The notes beneath the pieces were generated by a model, which saw nothing but the letters and a program-made list of their open reading frames with translations, ran no database searches and was not told the DNA's origin. Of a DNA stretch of 6,239 bases, positions 1 through 5,588 are shown piece after piece; position 1 is the first letter of the stretch; each line of letters begins with the position of its first letter. Position numbers and translations under genes: made by a program. The DNA comes from Tranquillimonas sp964472855 (GTDB lineage: Bacteria; Pseudomonadota; Alphaproteobacteria; Rhodobacterales; Rhodobacteraceae), in assembly GCA_964472855.1 (NCBI GenBank), contig CAYYMJ010000102.1:1-6239 (forward strand), read 5' to 3'.

Positions 1-122
1 GCGCCACCCCCGATGACCGCTGCAAAAGACGCCGCGGAGTGGACTGCGCGCAGCGCCCGCATGGCCCGTGCCTGCCTTGCCATTGCCCCTTGGGCTGCTG
101 CAGACTGTCGCTGCACCTGAAC

Positions 123-130
123 GGGGAGGG
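123..130 (+). promoter_or_regulatory. Shine-Dalgarno of the monooxygenase
   Basis: GGGGAGGG lies 6 nt before GTG 137. It decides the start over the in-frame GTG at 68, which has no comparable site. Confidence 0.7.
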
Positions 131-136
131 CGGCGC

Positions 137-1308
137 GTGCATGTATTGATTGCCGGCGGCGGCATTGGCGGGCTGACCGCGGCGCTGGCCCTGCACGCGG
201 CCGGCCGGCGCGTGACGGTTTGCGAGGCGGTGTCGCGGCTGGCGCCGCTGGGGGTGGGGCTGAACATCCTGCCGCACGGCGCCGGGGCGCTGCACGGGCT
301 GGGGCTGGGCCCGGCCATGGGGCGGCTGGCCATCCAGACCCGGGCCATCGAATACCGCACCCGTTTCGGCCATGTGCTGACCAGCGACCCGCGCGGCACC
401 GAGGCCGGTTTCGCGCATCCGCAGTATTCGGTGCATCGCGGCCGGTTGCAGGTCATGCTGCGCGATGCGCTGATCCAGCGGGCCGGCGCCGACGCTTTCC
501 GAACCGGGCACCGGTTGGCCGGATATGACGACCATGGCGACCGGGTCGCCGGCCGGTTCGAGACCGCAGACGGGCCGGTGACGCTGGAGGCCGATTGCCT
601 GATCGGCGCCGACGGCTTTCATTCCATGCTGCGCCGGCTCTTGCACCCTGACGAAGGCCCGGCCCATGCCGAGGGCATGGTGCTGTATCGCGGCGCCCGC
701 GAACAGGCCCCCTTTGGCGATGGCCGCACCATGTTCATTGCCGGCAACCACGATCTGAAATTCGTGTGCTACCCGATCTCGGAACAGGCGCGGCAGCGCG
801 GGCGGTCGCTGGTCAACTGGGTGGCAGAGGTGCGGGTCGACCGGCCGCGCCGGGCGGCCGAGGCCGACTGGACGCTTGAAGCCGATGCGGGCTTTGCCGA
901 CGCCTTCGACGGCTTTGCCATGCCCGACGTCGATATCGTGGCGCTGATGCGCGGGACCGAGCGGGTCACGGTTTATCCGATGATCGACCGCGACCCGCTG
1001 GCGGCATGGGGCCGGGGCCGGGTGAGCCTGTTGGGGGACGCGGCGCATCCGATGTATCCCATCGGCGCCAACGGGGCCAGTCAGGCCATTCTGGATGCCG
1101 ACGCGCTGGCACGGCACCTGCGAGGCGGCGACGTGTCGGCAGGATTGCGCGCCTACGAGGCCGAACGACTGCCCGCGACCCGCGATGTGGTGCTGGCCAA
1201 CCGACAGTCGGGCCCCGAGGCGGTGCTGGATATCGCCGACGCGCGCCTGACCGGGCCGGACGACCGGGCGGCGGCGCTGCTGACGCCCGACGAGGCGCGG
1301 GCGGTTGC
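137..1308 (+). CDS. PhzS-like FAD-dependent monooxygenase (3' end lost in assembly gap)
   Basis: Class A flavoprotein monooxygenase, expected to use NAD(P)H and O2 to hydroxylate an aromatic or heterocyclic substrate in the cytoplasm. Seen: the FAD-binding Rossmann start at residues 3-13 (VLIAGGGIGGL), ribose-binding E30, the DG motif at 159-163 (DGFHS), and the GD motif at 300-305 (GDAAHP) followed by MYPIGANGASQA. Segments such as PLGVGLNI, YPIS...SLVNWV and YPMIDRDPL closely match what I recall of Pseudomonas PhzS (5-methylphenazine-1-carboxylate monooxygenase, about 400 aa). No phenazine genes are present, so the substrate is unknown. I chose GTG 137 because a strong Shine-Dalgarno lies 6 nt upstream and the Rossmann strand begins at once; an in-frame GTG at 68 would add a non-family extension. 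About 390 codons remain before the 100-N gap, so probably only 10-30 residues are missing. Reading on past the gap gives non-family sequence. Family call firm, substrate unknown. Confidence 0.9.
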
Positions 1309-1408
1309 NNNNNNNNNNNNNNNNNNNNNNNNNNNNNNNNNNNNNNNNNNNNNNNNNNNNNNNNNNNNNNNNNNNNNNNNNNNNNNNNNNNNNNNNNNNN
1401 NNNNNNNN
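1309..1408. other. Assembly gap (100 N)
   Basis: Exactly 100 N, the usual placeholder for a gap of unknown length. It interrupts the 3' end of the monooxygenase, and degenerate tandem repeats lie directly on its right. The true stop codon of the monooxygenase should be inside it. Confidence 0.98.
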
Positions 1409-1492
1409 TGGCGCGCCTGCGGCGTGACGGCTGACCCGATGGCGCTTGCGGTGTGGCGGCTGATCCGATGGCGCGCCTGCGGCGCAAGCCGC
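1409..1492. repeat. Degenerate ~30-bp tandem repeat, at least 2.8 units
   Basis: Three units follow the gap: 1409-1439 (31 nt), 1440-1468 (29 nt) and 1469-1492 (partial). Each begins TGGCGC, and the first two end in GACCCGA or GATCCGA. Units 1 and 3 share the same first 16 nt. The array probably extends left into the gap. Differing unit lengths argue against coding use. Confidence 0.7.
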
Positions 1493-1497
1493 TTTTT
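1479..1497 (+). terminator. Intrinsic terminator downstream of the monooxygenase
   Basis: Five-base-pair GC stem GCGGC (1479-1483) and GCCGC (1488-1492) closed by a GCAA (GNRA-type) tetraloop, followed immediately by TTTTT (1493-1497). Correct orientation and place to end the rightward monooxygenase transcript. The stem is short but all G-C. It is formed by the last, diverged unit of the ~30-bp repeat. Confidence 0.65.
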
Positions 1498-1501
1498 CCG
1501 G

Positions 1502-1559
1502 GCCGGCGCTGGCGCGCCGGCGGCCTCCGGCGGGGATATTTCGGCCAAGATGATGGGGG
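1502..1559. repeat. Intergenic hairpin element of Rhodobacterales type
   Basis: A perfect 8-bp inverted repeat, GCCGGCGC (1502-1509) and GCGCCGGC (1514-1521) with loop TGGC, is followed by CTCCGGCGGGGATATTT (1525-1541) and GCCAAGATGATGGGGG (1544-1559). From memory, close versions of this string recur at gene ends across Rhodobacter, Paracoccus and Roseobacter genomes. It sits just 3' of the leftward dehydrogenase stop and between two convergent units, as such elements often do. Its role, perhaps transcript ends or mRNA stability, is inferred. Confidence 0.5.
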
Positions 1560-1562
1560 CGG

Positions 1563-2654
1563 TCAGTCAGGCGGGATCAGGACGAATTTGCCCACGTGGC
1601 GCTTTTCGAGAAACGTTTTCTGGGCGGTCACGATCTGCTCGAGCGGGAAGCAGCCGGCGAGCAGCGGCCGGATTTCGCTGTTTTCGACATAAGTCACCAG
1701 ATTGGGAAACACCGGCGCGTCCCAGGCGGTGCAGCCGATCAGGCGGATGTCCTTGAGATACATGTCGCGCATGTCGAGGCTGACGATGGGCCCGGCAATG
1801 GCGCCCGAGGACACGTAGCGTCCTGCGCGCCGCAGGACCTTGAGCAGGGCGGGAAAGCCGGGCCCGGCCACATTGTCGACGACCACGCTGACGCTGTTTT
1901 CGCCGAGGCTTTGCAGCAGGTCCTGGTCGCGGGTGATGACCCGGGCCGCGCCGAGCCGGCCCAGCGCGTCGGCCTTGGCGGGGCTGGTCTGGGCGATGAC
2001 GGTTGCGCCGCGTCGCCGGGCCAGTTGCACGCTGGCCGAGCCGACCCCGCCCGAGGCGCCGGTGACCAGCACGATGTCGCCAGACCCGACCGCGGCGCGG
2101 TGCAGCATGTTTTCGGCGGTGCCATAGGCGCAGGGCAGCGTTGCAAGCTCGGCATCGGTCCAGTCGCTGTCGACCGCGAAGGCTTCGGACGCCGGCAGTT
2201 TGACATATTGGGCGAACGCGCCGTCGAAATCGGACGCCATCCAGAGGTTTTCCATCGACCCGAAGCCCTGCGGGCGCATGCAGGCGCGCACGATGACGCG
2301 GCGCCCGACCATTGCGGTGCTGGCTGCATCGCCCGCCGCGACCACCCGGCCGCAGCAGTCGGTGCCCTGGATCAGGGGAAAGGGTGTTGCCGCGTTCCAG
2401 CCGCCATCGGATTTTTGGTCGCCGGCGCCGGCCTGATGGGCCGCGGTCGCGGCAGTGTCGCCGGTGACAGACGCGCTGTACCAGCCCAGCCGCGTGTTGA
2501 TCTCGGTATTGTTGATGCCGGCGGCCAGCACTTTGACCAACACTTCTGCGGGGCCGGGCCGGGGGACGGGAACGGTGCGGATTTCGAGCTTGTCATAGCC
2601 GCCGTTGCCGGTGGTGACGACCGCGGTCATGGTTTCGGGCAGGGAAGAGTCCAT
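1563..2654 (-). CDS. Zinc-independent medium-chain dehydrogenase, quinone-oxidoreductase-like
   Basis: Medium-chain dehydrogenase/reductase of the alcohol dehydrogenase/quinone oxidoreductase superfamily, 363 aa, probably an NADPH-dependent cytoplasmic reductase of an enone, quinone or aldehyde. Seen: N-terminal GroES-like domain (about 9-160) and a Rossmann domain with the dinucleotide loop VTGASGGVG at 197-205. The position of the catalytic-zinc cysteine reads GINNTEIN (46-53), and the structural-zinc cysteine cluster is absent, so it should be zinc-free like QOR enzymes. A Gly/Ala/Asp-rich stretch (about 60-90) precedes PLIQGTD; I recall a similar loop in a subgroup annotated simply as alcohol dehydrogenase family. 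ATG 2654 starts four bases after the aminotransferase TGA with no Shine-Dalgarno, so translation is probably coupled. A second in-frame ATG (residue 9, MTAVV) is an alternative start closer to the family norm. Family firm, substrate unknown. Confidence 0.9.
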   Translation of the reverse strand: MDSSLPETMTAVVTTGNGGYDKLEIRTVPVPRPGPAEVLVKVLAAGINNTEINTRLGWYSASVTGDTAATAAHQAGAGDQKSDGGWNAATPFPLIQGTDCCGRVVAAGDAASTAMVGRRVIVRACMRPQGFGSMENLWMASDFDGAFAQYVKLPASEAFAVDSDWTDAELATLPCAYGTAENMLHRAAVGSGDIVLVTGASGGVGSASVQLARRRGATVIAQTSPAKADALGRLGAARVITRDQDLLQSLGENSVSVVVDNVAGPGFPALLKVLRRAGRYVSSGAIAGPIVSLDMRDMYLKDIRLIGCTAWDAPVFPNLVTYVENSEIRPLLAGCFPLEQIVTAQKTFLEKRHVGKFVLIPPD

Positions 2655-2658
2655 GGGG

Positions 2659-3795
2659 TCATCCGTGGTTCGGGGCCGGGGCGGCGGCAACAAAGTCGGC
2701 CAGCGCGGCCAGCCCGGCGCGCAAGGTTTCCGTCGCGCAGCCATAGCCGATACGCACCTGGCCTTCCATGCCCAGTGCCGCACCGGGGGTGAGCAGAACG
2801 CCGGTCTGGCGCAGCAGCCGGCGGCAGAAATCTTCGGACCCGAGGTCCAGCTCATAGCGGATCAGGGCCGTGGTGCCCGAGGCTGGGCGCACCCAGCCAA
2901 GCCGGGGTTGCCCGGCCAGCCAGTCGTCAAGAAGCGCACGGTTGGTGCGGGTGATCTGGCGGCTGCGGGCGAGGATGGCGGCGCGATGTTCCAGCGCCAG
3001 CGCGGCGAGGTGGTCGTCGAGGATGCCGACCGAGATGGTGTCATAGTCGCGGTGGATGGCCACATCGCGCAGCAGATCCGGCGGGCCCGCGATCCAGCCA
3101 AGGCGCAGGCCGGCCAGCGAAAAGGCCTTGGACATGCCGGCGGTGCTGATCCCCCGGTCGTAGATGTCGGCGATCGACGCCGTGACGCCGGGGTCGTTCT
3201 GGTCGGTGCCGCGATAGACCTCGTCGCCAAGTATCCAGGCGCCGGCCTTACGGGCGATGGCGGCCAGATCGTTCAGCATCGACCCCGGCATCAGGGCGCC
3301 GGTGGGATTGTTGGGGTTGGCAATGGATATCATCCGCGTGCCCGGGGTGACGGCGGCGGCCAGTTCGCTCATGTCGGGCAGATAGCCGTTTTCGGGGCGC
3401 AGGGCGACCTTGTGCACCTGTGCGCCCAGGCTTTCGGGGATGGCGACATGCTGCTGATAGGTCGGCACGATGCTGACCACCCGGTCGCCGGGGCTGACCA
3501 GCGCGCGGTAGACCAGCATGTTGGCGCCGATGGTGCCATGGGTCACGACGATGTTGTCGCGCTGCTGGCGGTCGTAGAGGCCGCAAATGCCGTCGCGCAG
3601 CCTGTCTGAGCCTTCGATGGCGCCGTAGGTCATTGTGACGTCCAGCAAGTCGGCAAGATCGGCGCGGTTGCGCCCGCACAGGGCCAGCAGGCCGGCGATG
3701 GTCAGGCTGTCGACGCAGGTCTCGGCAAGGTTCAGGCGGCAGCGGGTTTCCCAGGCGTTCATCCACTGTTCGACCGCGAAGGGTTCGATATGCAC
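2659..3795 (-). CDS. Class I/II PLP-dependent aminotransferase
   Basis: Fold-type I PLP enzyme, 378 aa, expected to transfer an amino group between an amino acid and a 2-oxo acid in the cytoplasm. Every core residue is visible: HGTIGAN (86-92, phosphate-cup region), Y113 stacking on PLP, NPNNPTG (160-166), DEVY (191-194), Schiff-base lysine K223 in GMSKAFSLAGLRLGW with R231, and R348 (VRIGYG), the expected substrate-carboxylate arginine. The family is broad; relatives carry labels from aspartate aminotransferase to capreomycidine-synthase-like, so I name no substrate. I prefer GTG 3795 because GGAGA lies 8 nt upstream and the protein then begins MHIEPFAVEQW, which looks like a family N-terminus. 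ATG 3816 would add seven residues (MTPETRP) and has no Shine-Dalgarno. First gene of an operon with the dehydrogenase; the ~152-bp repeat array begins within about 40 bases upstream. Confidence 0.92.
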   Translation of the reverse strand: MHIEPFAVEQWMNAWETRCRLNLAETCVDSLTIAGLLALCGRNRADLADLLDVTMTYGAIEGSDRLRDGICGLYDRQQRDNIVVTHGTIGANMLVYRALVSPGDRVVSIVPTYQQHVAIPESLGAQVHKVALRPENGYLPDMSELAAAVTPGTRMISIANPNNPTGALMPGSMLNDLAAIARKAGAWILGDEVYRGTDQNDPGVTASIADIYDRGISTAGMSKAFSLAGLRLGWIAGPPDLLRDVAIHRDYDTISVGILDDHLAALALEHRAAILARSRQITRTNRALLDDWLAGQPRLGWVRPASGTTALIRYELDLGSEDFCRRLLRQTGVLLTPGAALGMEGQVRIGYGCATETLRAGLAALADFVAAAPAPNHG

Positions 3796-3803
3796 GGGTC
3801 GGG

Positions 3804-3808
3804 TCTCC
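3804..3808 (-). promoter_or_regulatory. Shine-Dalgarno of the aminotransferase
   Basis: Reads GGAGA on the minus strand, 8 nt before GTG 3795. It lies inside the codons that ATG 3816 would use, which favours the GTG start. Confidence 0.5.
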
Positions 3809-3830
3809 GGGGTCATGGGGGCGCGCGGTC

Positions 3831-3863
3831 GGTGGCGGCGGGCTGGTGGGCGGGCGATTGGGC
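3831..3863. repeat. Partial copy of the ~152-bp tandem repeat, left of the gap
   Basis: These 33 bases up to the gap edge are identical to 4154-4186 in repeat copy B. The array therefore runs across the gap and ends about 35 bases upstream of the aminotransferase GTG start. Confidence 0.85.
3840..3862 (+). other. G-quadruplex motif at the gap edge
   Basis: Four GGG runs with loops of 5, 1 and 5 nt (CTGGT, C, CGATT) fit the canonical G3N1-7 pattern on the plus strand. It lies directly against the gap and about 45 bases upstream of the aminotransferase start, on that gene's template strand. Folding is not shown by sequence alone. Confidence 0.5.
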
Positions 3864-3963
3864 NNNNNNNNNNNNNNNNNNNNNNNNNNNNNNNNNNNNN
3901 NNNNNNNNNNNNNNNNNNNNNNNNNNNNNNNNNNNNNNNNNNNNNNNNNNNNNNNNNNNNNNN
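3864..3963. other. Assembly gap (100 N) inside the tandem array
   Basis: Exactly 100 N, a placeholder for unknown length. Both edges match the ~152-bp repeat. If the phase of the visible copies is kept, the missing DNA would be about 83 nt plus any whole number of units. Copy number is therefore unknown. Confidence 0.98.
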
Positions 3964-4119
3964 GGTGGAAGGTTGGCTGAAGATCCTCGGGTCGGTCAAG
4001 GGTGGCGGTGGGCTGGTGGGGCTGGCGATCGGACAGGGGCCGATGCAGCGGCGTTCTGACATGTTCGGGCAGGGCGTCGGCGATTTTCGGTCAGGGCAGG
4101 CGGCATTGCCGGCTCACGC
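3964..4119. repeat. Tandem repeat copy A (~153 bp)
   Basis: Core begins at 3967 with GGAAGGTTGGCTGAAG; the next copy begins 153 bases later. Bases 3964-4018 are identical to 4269-4323 in copy C over 55 nt. The first ~55 nt of the unit are nearly invariant, while the centre is about 70% identical between A and B. Confidence 0.9.
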
Positions 4120-4271
4120 GGAAGGTTGGCTGAAGATCCTCGGGCCGGTCAAGGGTGGCGGCGGGCTGGTGGGCGGGCGATTGGGCCGAGGCCAATGCGG
4201 CAGGGTTCCGTCATGGTCGGGCAGGGCGTCGGCGATCTCCAGTCGGGGCAGGCGGCTTTGCCAGTTCCGGT
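4120..4271. repeat. Tandem repeat copy B (152 bp)
   Basis: One base shorter than copy A because of a single deletion just after GGGCTGGTGG. It differs from A at two sites in the conserved first half. A shared GGGCAGGGCGTCGGCGAT lies near 4224-4241 and, in A, near 4068-4085. The 152-bp length breaks any reading frame running through the array. Confidence 0.9.
4153..4185 (+). other. G-quadruplex motif in repeat copy B
   Basis: Five GGG runs (4153, 4163, 4171, 4175 and 4183 starts) separated by loops of 7, 5, 1 and 5 nt. Copies A and C keep the GG-rich core but lose some GGG runs, so only B and the pre-gap copy fit the canonical motif. Confidence 0.45.
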
Positions 4272-4330
4272 GGAAGGTTGGCTGAAGATCCTCGGGTCGG
4301 TCAAGGGTGGCGGTGGGCTGGTGCGGCTGG
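4272..4330. repeat. Tandem repeat copy C (partial, right end of the array)
   Basis: Identical to copy A through 4323, then one mismatch and GGCTGG, after which similarity fades. This marks the right edge of the array. Confidence 0.85.
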
Positions 4331-4765
4331 GAGTGGTCGGCGGTAAAGGCCATGGGCGCGCAACAGGCAGAAATGGCGCAAGACGAGGTGGCAGCCTTTA
4401 TACTGTCGCGCCGGCGCCGGCGCCCGCGTCCAGCGAAGGCAGGGGCTCGGCACGCCCGGCCACCCCGGCAGCGGGGCGGCGCGATTGTGCCGGCAGGCGT
4501 TGCCGGGGCGACAGTGGGACCGGGCCGAGTTGCCGGTAATTCCCATCTCGGGTTTCCGAACAGGCAATGCTTGCGGGTCGCGTTGTCCGGCCTTTTTCCT
4601 GGCAGCCCGTGCCGGGTGCTGGCGGGGGTGTCGTGTTCGCCTCGGGTGCCCGGCGCGCTGGCGGAACAGGGGCGGGCGTCTATGATGCCCGCCGCGACAA
4701 GGCCCCGGGCAATCGGCGTCGCGACGCGGTGACGCGACAATTGGCTGGCCTCGGGGGCTGACATC

Positions 4766-4778
4766 GGCAAGGCTTGCC
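4766..4778. promoter_or_regulatory. 13-nt palindrome before the acetyltransferase
   Basis: GGCAAG-G-CTTGCC is a perfect inverted repeat with a one-base centre, ending 18 bases before the acetyltransferase ATG. It could be an operator half-site pair or chance; no known binding consensus is recognised. Confidence 0.3.
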
Positions 4779-4787
4779 CCAAGGGGC

Positions 4788-4792
4788 GGAGG
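4788..4792 (+). promoter_or_regulatory. Shine-Dalgarno of the acetyltransferase
   Basis: GGAGG, extending to GGAGGTG in full match to the 16S anti-Shine-Dalgarno, 4 nt before ATG 4797. It supports this start. Confidence 0.7.
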
Positions 4793-4796
4793 TGCC

Positions 4797-5312
4797 ATGA
4801 CCCGGGCGAGCGTGCATTTCGCGGCCAGTGCGGCCGATTTCGGGGCGGCCCGCGCCCTGTGCCTTGAATGGCTGGACTGGCACTGGCGCAACTATCCTGA
4901 CGGTTGGCCGCAAGGCCCCGATCATCCCATGAACCCCGACAGCTTCACGGCGTCGCTGGCCGATATGCCCCGCCGGTACGCGCGCCCCCGGGGCGGCGTG
5001 TTGCTGGGCCGTGTCGACGGGCTAGTGTCGGCATGCGTGATGTATCACGAGGCAAGGCCCGGGGTCGCGGAATTCAACCGCATGTTCGTCAGCGAGGCCG
5101 GGCGCGGCCATGGGCTGGGGCGGCGGATGCTTGACCGGATGCTGCGGCAGATGCGCGACGATGGCTATGGGAAAGTATTCTTTTCGTCGGCGACCTTTCT
5201 GACCCACGCCCGGGCCATGTACGAAGCCGCCGGCTTTGTCGCCATGCCCCAACCCCAAGACTTTCCGGACGCCATGCGCGCCTATGTCTATTTCATGGAG
5301 CGCCGGTTATAG
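4797..5312 (+). CDS. GNAT family N-acetyltransferase
   Basis: 171 aa, a complete single-domain GCN5-related acetyltransferase that would move acetyl from acetyl-CoA to an amine on a small molecule or protein. Seen: the motif A region FNRMFV (93-98) followed by the pyrophosphate-binding loop RGHGLG (103-108) and helix RRMLDRML; strand KVFFSS (126-131); and the motif B-like THARAMYEAAGF (136-147) with Y142 placed as the usual general acid. YARPRGGVLLG (61-71) is the strand before the core. The start ATG 4797 has a strong Shine-Dalgarno. The gene is apparently monocistronic: about 470 bases without a gene lie upstream, and the next clear gene downstream is on the opposite strand and convergent. 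Base composition matches the left part of the window. The substrate cannot be read from the sequence. Confidence 0.9.
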   Translation: MTRASVHFAASAADFGAARALCLEWLDWHWRNYPDGWPQGPDHPMNPDSFTASLADMPRRYARPRGGVLLGRVDGLVSACVMYHEARPGVAEFNRMFVSEAGRGHGLGRRMLDRMLRQMRDDGYGKVFFSSATFLTHARAMYEAAGFVAMPQPQDFPDAMRAYVYFMERRL

Positions 5313-5447
5313 GGTTGGGCTGCCCGTGGTCGACCTGATCGCGGACGGGCCGCAGGAAACAGCCATGAACCAGCGATACGATCTCGGGCCCGCCGCGCCC
5401 TGTCCGTCGCCCAGATGATGGACGAGATAGGTGACGGAATAATAACG
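5313..5447. other. Intergenic segment with possible broken gene start
   Basis: High-GC stretch after the acetyltransferase. AGGAAA (5354-5359) precedes ATG 5365, which opens only 17 codons to a TGA at 5416. In another plus frame 5397-5435 reads ALSVAQMMDEIGD, and on the minus strand a 42-codon open stretch (5438-5313) is also protein-like and ends in TAA at the acetyltransferase stop. None has a complete gene structure. A perfect 12-nt palindrome AATAACGTTATT lies at 5441-5452, where composition drops to lower GC. Confidence 0.4.
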
Positions 5448-5588
5448 TTATTCATCAAGTGCTTGAGAAATCTCTGCGTCCAGAGTCATTCCCAAGCCAA
5501 ACGATCTTGTAGAATGGAAAATACCGGGGACCGCTTCGCTGACATAGAGGCCAAATGGATATTCTTCGACCCCGGTTTGAGGCCGCGC
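5448..5588 (-). pseudogene. Headless 3' gene remnant (unrecognised)
   Basis: Directly after the LysR stop and in the same frame, the minus strand stays open for 46 codons to a TAA at 5450-5448. The translation looks like a real protein C-terminus, with segments VEEYPFGLYVSEAVPGIFH and GLGMTLDAEISQALDE, and is not low-complexity. The only ATG lies inside (GLGM), and the in-frame LysR stop upstream leaves no start for a full gene. I read it as the tail of a gene cut off by recombination, with codon use like the lower-GC LysR beside it. Family not recognised. It could instead be a chance open stretch. Confidence 0.3.
5461..5497. other. Nested inverted repeat
   Basis: Outer arms GCTTG (5461-5465) and CAAGC (5493-5497) enclose a perfect inner hairpin, CTCTG (5472-5476) and CAGAG (5481-5485), with loop CGTC. 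No T-run follows on either strand, so it is not a normal intrinsic terminator. It lies within the presumed gene remnant. Confidence 0.3.

Larger units (their letters stand above)
4331..4796. other. Intergenic stretch with no convincing gene
   Basis: About 466 bases with long open frames on both strands, all rich in Arg, Ala, Gly and Pro and unlike any family I know; these look like GC-driven shadows. Small structures seen: a 12-nt palindrome GGCGCCGGCGCC (4413-4424), a 6-bp hairpin CCGGCA/TGCCGG (4490-4506), and the palindrome at 4766-4778. An AT-rich hexamer TATACT (4399-4404) stands out in the GC-rich context but has no good -35 partner on either strand. Confidence 0.55.

Noticed and set aside
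1409..1756. Continuation of the monooxygenase frame after the first gap to 1756
   Set aside because: The gap length is arbitrary, so frame is not preserved. The sequence is repeat-derived and overlaps the real dehydrogenase on the other strand; it does not resemble a PhzS-type C-terminus.
1596..2792. Long plus-strand open frame of 398 codons across the dehydrogenase
   Set aside because: It is antisense to a clear medium-chain dehydrogenase with intact motifs, and its translation is Gly/Ala/Arg-rich with no family features; a high-GC shadow.
2605..3609. Plus-strand open frame of 334 codons across the aminotransferase
   Set aside because: Antisense to an aminotransferase with all catalytic residues; the translation is low-complexity.
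3635..4285. Plus-strand open frame spanning the second gap
   Set aside because: It depends on the arbitrary N length and starts inside the antisense of the aminotransferase.
3831..4330. CRISPR array
   Set aside because: Units are ~152 bp, contiguous, without regular short repeats and unique spacers, and no cas genes are near.
4399..4404. Promoter -10 box TATACT
   Set aside because: No acceptable -35 hexamer lies 16-19 bases upstream on either strand, and no gene start follows at a plausible distance.
4114..4782. Minus-strand open frame of 222 codons, or its shorter form from ATG 4353
   Set aside because: It crosses repeat copies B and C, lacks a Shine-Dalgarno at either start, is rich in Arg/Pro/Ala, and ends by a frame change between repeat copies.
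5461..5497. Intrinsic terminator for the LysR gene or acetyltransferase
   Set aside because: No T-run follows the hairpin on either strand and the stems are interrupted by large asymmetric loops.
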